From the NCBI GenBank assembly GCA_002426575.1, contig DIRE01000063.1, positions 32,401 through 78,384 on the forward strand: 45,984 nucleotides of DNA, written 5' to 3'. Under the pieces are notes generated by a model. It was not told the DNA's origin. It did no database searches and was given only the letters and a program-made list of their open reading frames with translations. This document shows positions 43,580 through 45,984 of this stretch, piece by piece (position 1 is the first letter of the stretch; every line of letters begins with the position of its first letter). The translations under genes were made by a program, and so were the position numbers. This stretch comes from Clostridiaceae bacterium UBA5444. GTDB taxonomy: Bacteria > Bacillota > Clostridia > Clostridiales > Oxobacteraceae.

Positions 43580-44809
43580 TTAACCTCCATACATATTGAA
43601 AAGCTCATCTAAATCAGAATTAAAAGTATCAACAACTGACCTTTTATCACATTCAAGTGAAATAATTCTGCCTATAAATGTGCGAAGCCAGGGTATCATC
43701 TCTGAAGCGTCATACACGTCAATGTCATATCTATAAGTAGTTTCATCAATCCTTGTAAGTATTCCAAAACGCCCTTCTCTCTCTATTCGATTTACAATGA
43801 ATCTTTCATTGTGAGGAACATTTAGAGTCATTGAAAGGTGCTCAAGATTTCTCCCTTTACCAAAAGATGCACCCCAAGTATGACATAATATTTTGCAAAG
43901 TCTTTCTAAGTATTTATCATACTCCTTGCAATTGCTAATTGGTTTAACTGATTTTATGTAATCAATGCGAAAGTTCATTATATCTTTTGTCCTAAAATCA
44001 TATGCGCTTAAATATCTACGCCCCCCTTGAACACTTATAAGTATTTTAAGGGGAACAACTAAAAGAGTAGTATCACCTCTACTACGGGGTCCATGATTAA
44101 CAATTTGAATTGTTTTTTTCATATGCATAGTTTCAAGCAATTCATATACAATTTCACTTTCAAGTGCATGCATTATATAATTATGCTTGAAAGCAAATAT
44201 ATGATTATCATAATTGCATTTGTCAAGCAGGGTACTTCCTATAATTCCTAGCTCTGAAACTTCACTGAAATATATAAGTGCATCGCAAATACAGTTTAAA
44301 TTTACATCTGAATTGTTGATTGAAAAGAGAAGCTTTTTCCCTTGCTTTTCTTTTTTCAAAATACCTAGTGACACATATTCTAAAAGCTTTTTACGAATAG
44401 TAGAAATATCCGGAATAGTAGGATTTTCAAATGCCTTTAGGTATTCTACAGTAATTATATCTGCGATTTCAGTAGCCGAAAGCAATTTTCCATCAAATAA
44501 TATATCAAGAATTAAAAAATTAAGTGTTATATCATTTTTCGTAAAGCTTTTAGCCTTAAATGCACGGTAAAAAGGATTAGATGGAATATCTGAACTATCA
44601 ACCGATAAGAATACACTTTTACCATTCTCATCTTGTCTAAATGACATAAAATCAGAAAGATAGCTTTCTATACGCCTTTTTTCGTTATCATAGCTGCGAA
44701 GACTTTTTTTATTAAAATCTTCCCTTGATTTAAAACCGTAAACATAAAAGTCACGCATATAATCCCGAATTTTATCAAACTTTTTTATAAGCTCAGAGTA
44801 CTCGCTCAA
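43580..44809 (-). CDS. WYL-domain regulator protein, first of a pair
   Basis: About 409 residues. The N-terminal half has a helical region with a winged-helix-like part (TLNFLILDILFDGKLLSATEIADIITVEYLKAF, ISTIRKKLLEYVSLGILKKEKQGKK). The C-terminal half carries the WYL domain: KKTIQIVNHGPRSRGDTTLLVVPLKILISVQGGRRYLSAYDFRTKDIMNFRIDYIKSVKP in the usual order, plus the C-terminal extension. TTG 44809 is preferred because GAGGCGGTGA lies just before it; GTG 44818 is also possible. It lies about 30 bases behind the ABC gene and 4 bases before the next WYL start. Confidence 0.87.
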   Translation of the reverse strand: MSEYSELIKKFDKIRDYMRDFYVYGFKSREDFNKKSLRSYDNEKRRIESYLSDFMSFRQDENGKSVFLSVDSSDIPSNPFYRAFKAKSFTKNDITLNFLILDILFDGKLLSATEIADIITVEYLKAFENPTIPDISTIRKKLLEYVSLGILKKEKQGKKLLFSINNSDVNLNCICDALIYFSEVSELGIIGSTLLDKCNYDNHIFAFKHNYIMHALESEIVYELLETMHMKKTIQIVNHGPRSRGDTTLLVVPLKILISVQGGRRYLSAYDFRTKDIMNFRIDYIKSVKPISNCKEYDKYLERLCKILCHTWGASFGKGRNLEHLSMTLNVPHNERFIVNRIEREGRFGILTRIDETTYRYDIDVYDASEMIPWLRTFIGRIISLECDKRSVVDTFNSDLDELFNMYGG

Positions 44810-44838
44810 TCCATTCACCGCCTCAATTCATCTTAATA

Positions 44839-45984
44839 TTAACCCCAAGTCAATTTCTCAAGCTCAATATGGCTCTTGTACCAATCATCCATCTCTAGCA
44901 ATTCCTCTGGTGAACCTACATTTTTAATGCTGCCATTTTCTAAAATAACTACTCTATCACTTACAACCATAGAGGATAAACGATGAGAAATGGACAATAT
45001 GGTGTGAGAGTAACTTGCTTTTTTAAGTACAGATACAATCCTCTCTTCTGTAATAGAGTCAAGATTTGATGTAATCTCATCTAAAAGTAGTATAGGAGGA
45101 TTTAATACAATTGCCCTTGCTATTGCTAAAAGCTGCTTTTGGCCCTGAGAAAAAAGTGAATCATGCACAACAATAGTATCTAAACCATTCTCTAAAGACT
45201 CCACATACTCTTTAAGGCCTACAAAGTCTACTGCATTTTCTATATCCTCCCTTTTAATACTATTATCCTTAAGGCTTATTTGCTCTGCTACAGTTCCATT
45301 TATAATAGAAATACCTTGATCTACATACCCAAATATTTTACGTTTTTTTGAATTTGGTACATCATAAACATCAACACCATTTATGGTTATACTTCCCGAA
45401 GACGGCTTAATGAGTCCCATAACAAGCTTAAATAATGTGGTTTTGCCAACGCCAGTCCTTCCGATAAAGGCAACCTTTTCATTCTTCTTTATATCAAGAT
45501 TTATATTTTTAAGTACATAGTCATCTTCCTCATACTTGAAGAAAACATTATTAAAAGCTAGCATAACATCTTTATCTGATTTCATTATATCTCCTACAAT
45601 CAGGCTATTATCCTTTATGCCATCTTCTGGTTCATTATAAAAATCGTTTACCCTATATATACCAGATATTGCCCGCTGTATGTTTTGAAGCTCCATACCT
45701 AAGTTGTCAATTGGTGAGAATAGGTTGGATATTAATTCAATTGATGCTGCAACCATACCAGGGGATATACCCAAATAGTTTAATTCTTTAGATGATAATA
45801 CCACAATGAATCCAATAATTATTGCCTTAGTTATCTGTACTATTGGAGAATATATAGAATCATAAAAATTAACCTTCTCTATGGTTTTATAGTTATCTAG
45901 CAAGTAATTAGTATAGTTTTTTTCCATATATTCTTCCTTGCTATAGGATTTAATCATCTGTATATTTTTTAAGCTTTCAGAAAT
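44839..45984 (-). CDS. ABC exporter half-transporter, 5' part outside the window
   Basis: 382 codons are visible. The frame continues off the right edge without a stop (ISESLKNIQMIKSYSKEEY lies on an intracellular loop of the membrane domain), so an apparent ATG at 45957 is internal. Two membrane helices (PIVQITKAIIIGFIVVLSS, GISPGMVAASIELISNLF) precede the ATPase: Walker A GRTGVGKTT, signature FSQGQKQLLAIARA, Walker B LLLDEITSNLD and H-loop SISHRLS. Cargo is unknown. Only about 20-30 bases separate it from the first WYL gene, so regulators and exporter may be one transcript. Confidence 0.9.
   Translation of the reverse strand: MSESLKNIQMIKSYSKEEYMEKNYTNYLLDNYKTIEKVNFYDSIYSPIVQITKAIIIGFIVVLSSKELNYLGISPGMVAASIELISNLFSPIDNLGMELQNIQRAISGIYRVNDFYNEPEDGIKDNSLIVGDIMKSDKDVMLAFNNVFFKYEEDDYVLKNINLDIKKNEKVAFIGRTGVGKTTLFKLVMGLIKPSSGSITINGVDVYDVPNSKKRKIFGYVDQGISIINGTVAEQISLKDNSIKREDIENAVDFVGLKEYVESLENGLDTIVVHDSLFSQGQKQLLAIARAIVLNPPILLLDEITSNLDSITEERIVSVLKKASYSHTILSISHRLSSMVVSDRVVILENGSIKNVGSPEELLEMDDWYKSHIELEKLTWG

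Noticed and set aside
1..45984. Insertion sequences, prophage genes, integrases or a CRISPR array
   Set aside because: No transposase, integrase or phage protein and no regularly spaced direct repeats were seen; the duplicated promoter regions lack mobile-element ends.
45955..45984. Taking ATG 45957 as the start of the last ABC gene
   Set aside because: The frame stays open to the window edge and the protein would start in the middle of the membrane domain, so the true start lies outside.

Overview
The window comes from a low-GC Gram-positive anaerobe, most likely a member of the Clostridia. The signs are AT-rich DNA, strong AGGAGG-type ribosome sites, frequent GTG/TTG starts, a split glycine decarboxylase (GcvPA/GcvPB), cell-wall-binding-2 (CWB2) surface proteases and many tight operons. 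The species cannot be named from the sequence. No transposase, integrase, CRISPR array or rRNA was seen.

Layout. 1-5.3 kb: the tail of a CAP/SCP-like protein gene, a methyltransferase with a zinc-ribbon head, a YbaK-type aminoacyl-tRNA deacylase, a lipoate ligase coupled to a lipoyl-domain-fused dihydrolipoamide dehydrogenase, and an AhpD-like protein. 5.4-8.6 kb: a sugar ABC importer (solute-binding protein plus two permeases, no ATPase). 8.9-18.0 kb: two very large secreted metalloproteases held to the wall by CWB2 repeats, an M9 collagenase with PKD and collagen-binding-like modules and an M6/InhA-type protease. 18.5-26.4 kb: a second sugar importer with two intracellular glycosidases and a divergent AraC regulator. 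26.5-30.8 kb: the glycine cleavage operon gcvT-H-PA-PB. Its H protein and the lipoyl-Lpd near 4 kb would both be substrates or partners for the lipoate ligase. 31.1-39 kb: a coiled-coil protein, a heterodimeric ABC exporter, an ABC-2 type cassette with a large ectodomain, and a decayed esterase gene. 39.3-46 kb: a small membrane exporter, then on the minus strand an ABC exporter half, two WYL-domain proteins, a structured RNA region, a slipin-like SPFH protein and the RNA ligase RtcB.

The most interesting locus is 39.9-45 kb. Between the second WYL gene, which ends in its own terminator, and the slipin gene lies about 470 bases with no credible protein. Its minus strand folds into a series of tRNA-like hairpins: a textbook T-arm, then a short stem closed by a loop where the acceptor ends would be, then a D-arm-like hairpin, all enclosed by a long-range helix. 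This is the permuted tRNA-mimic arrangement known from bacterial Y RNAs (YrlA), which sit beside rtcBA and the Ro60 gene in enteric bacteria. Here the partner genes are slipin and rtcB with WYL regulators, and no Ro60 gene is in the window. I read it as an RNA-damage sensing and repair island with its own tRNA-mimic RNA.

The second notable pattern is regulatory. The divergent promoter between the AraC gene and its solute-binding-protein gene is present in three diverged copies, at 25.4, 18.15 and 8.6 kb. At the latter two the araC gene has decayed to a stub, while the promoter-side DNA survives in front of the M6 protease gene and the first sugar importer. One surviving AraC protein may therefore control all three units.
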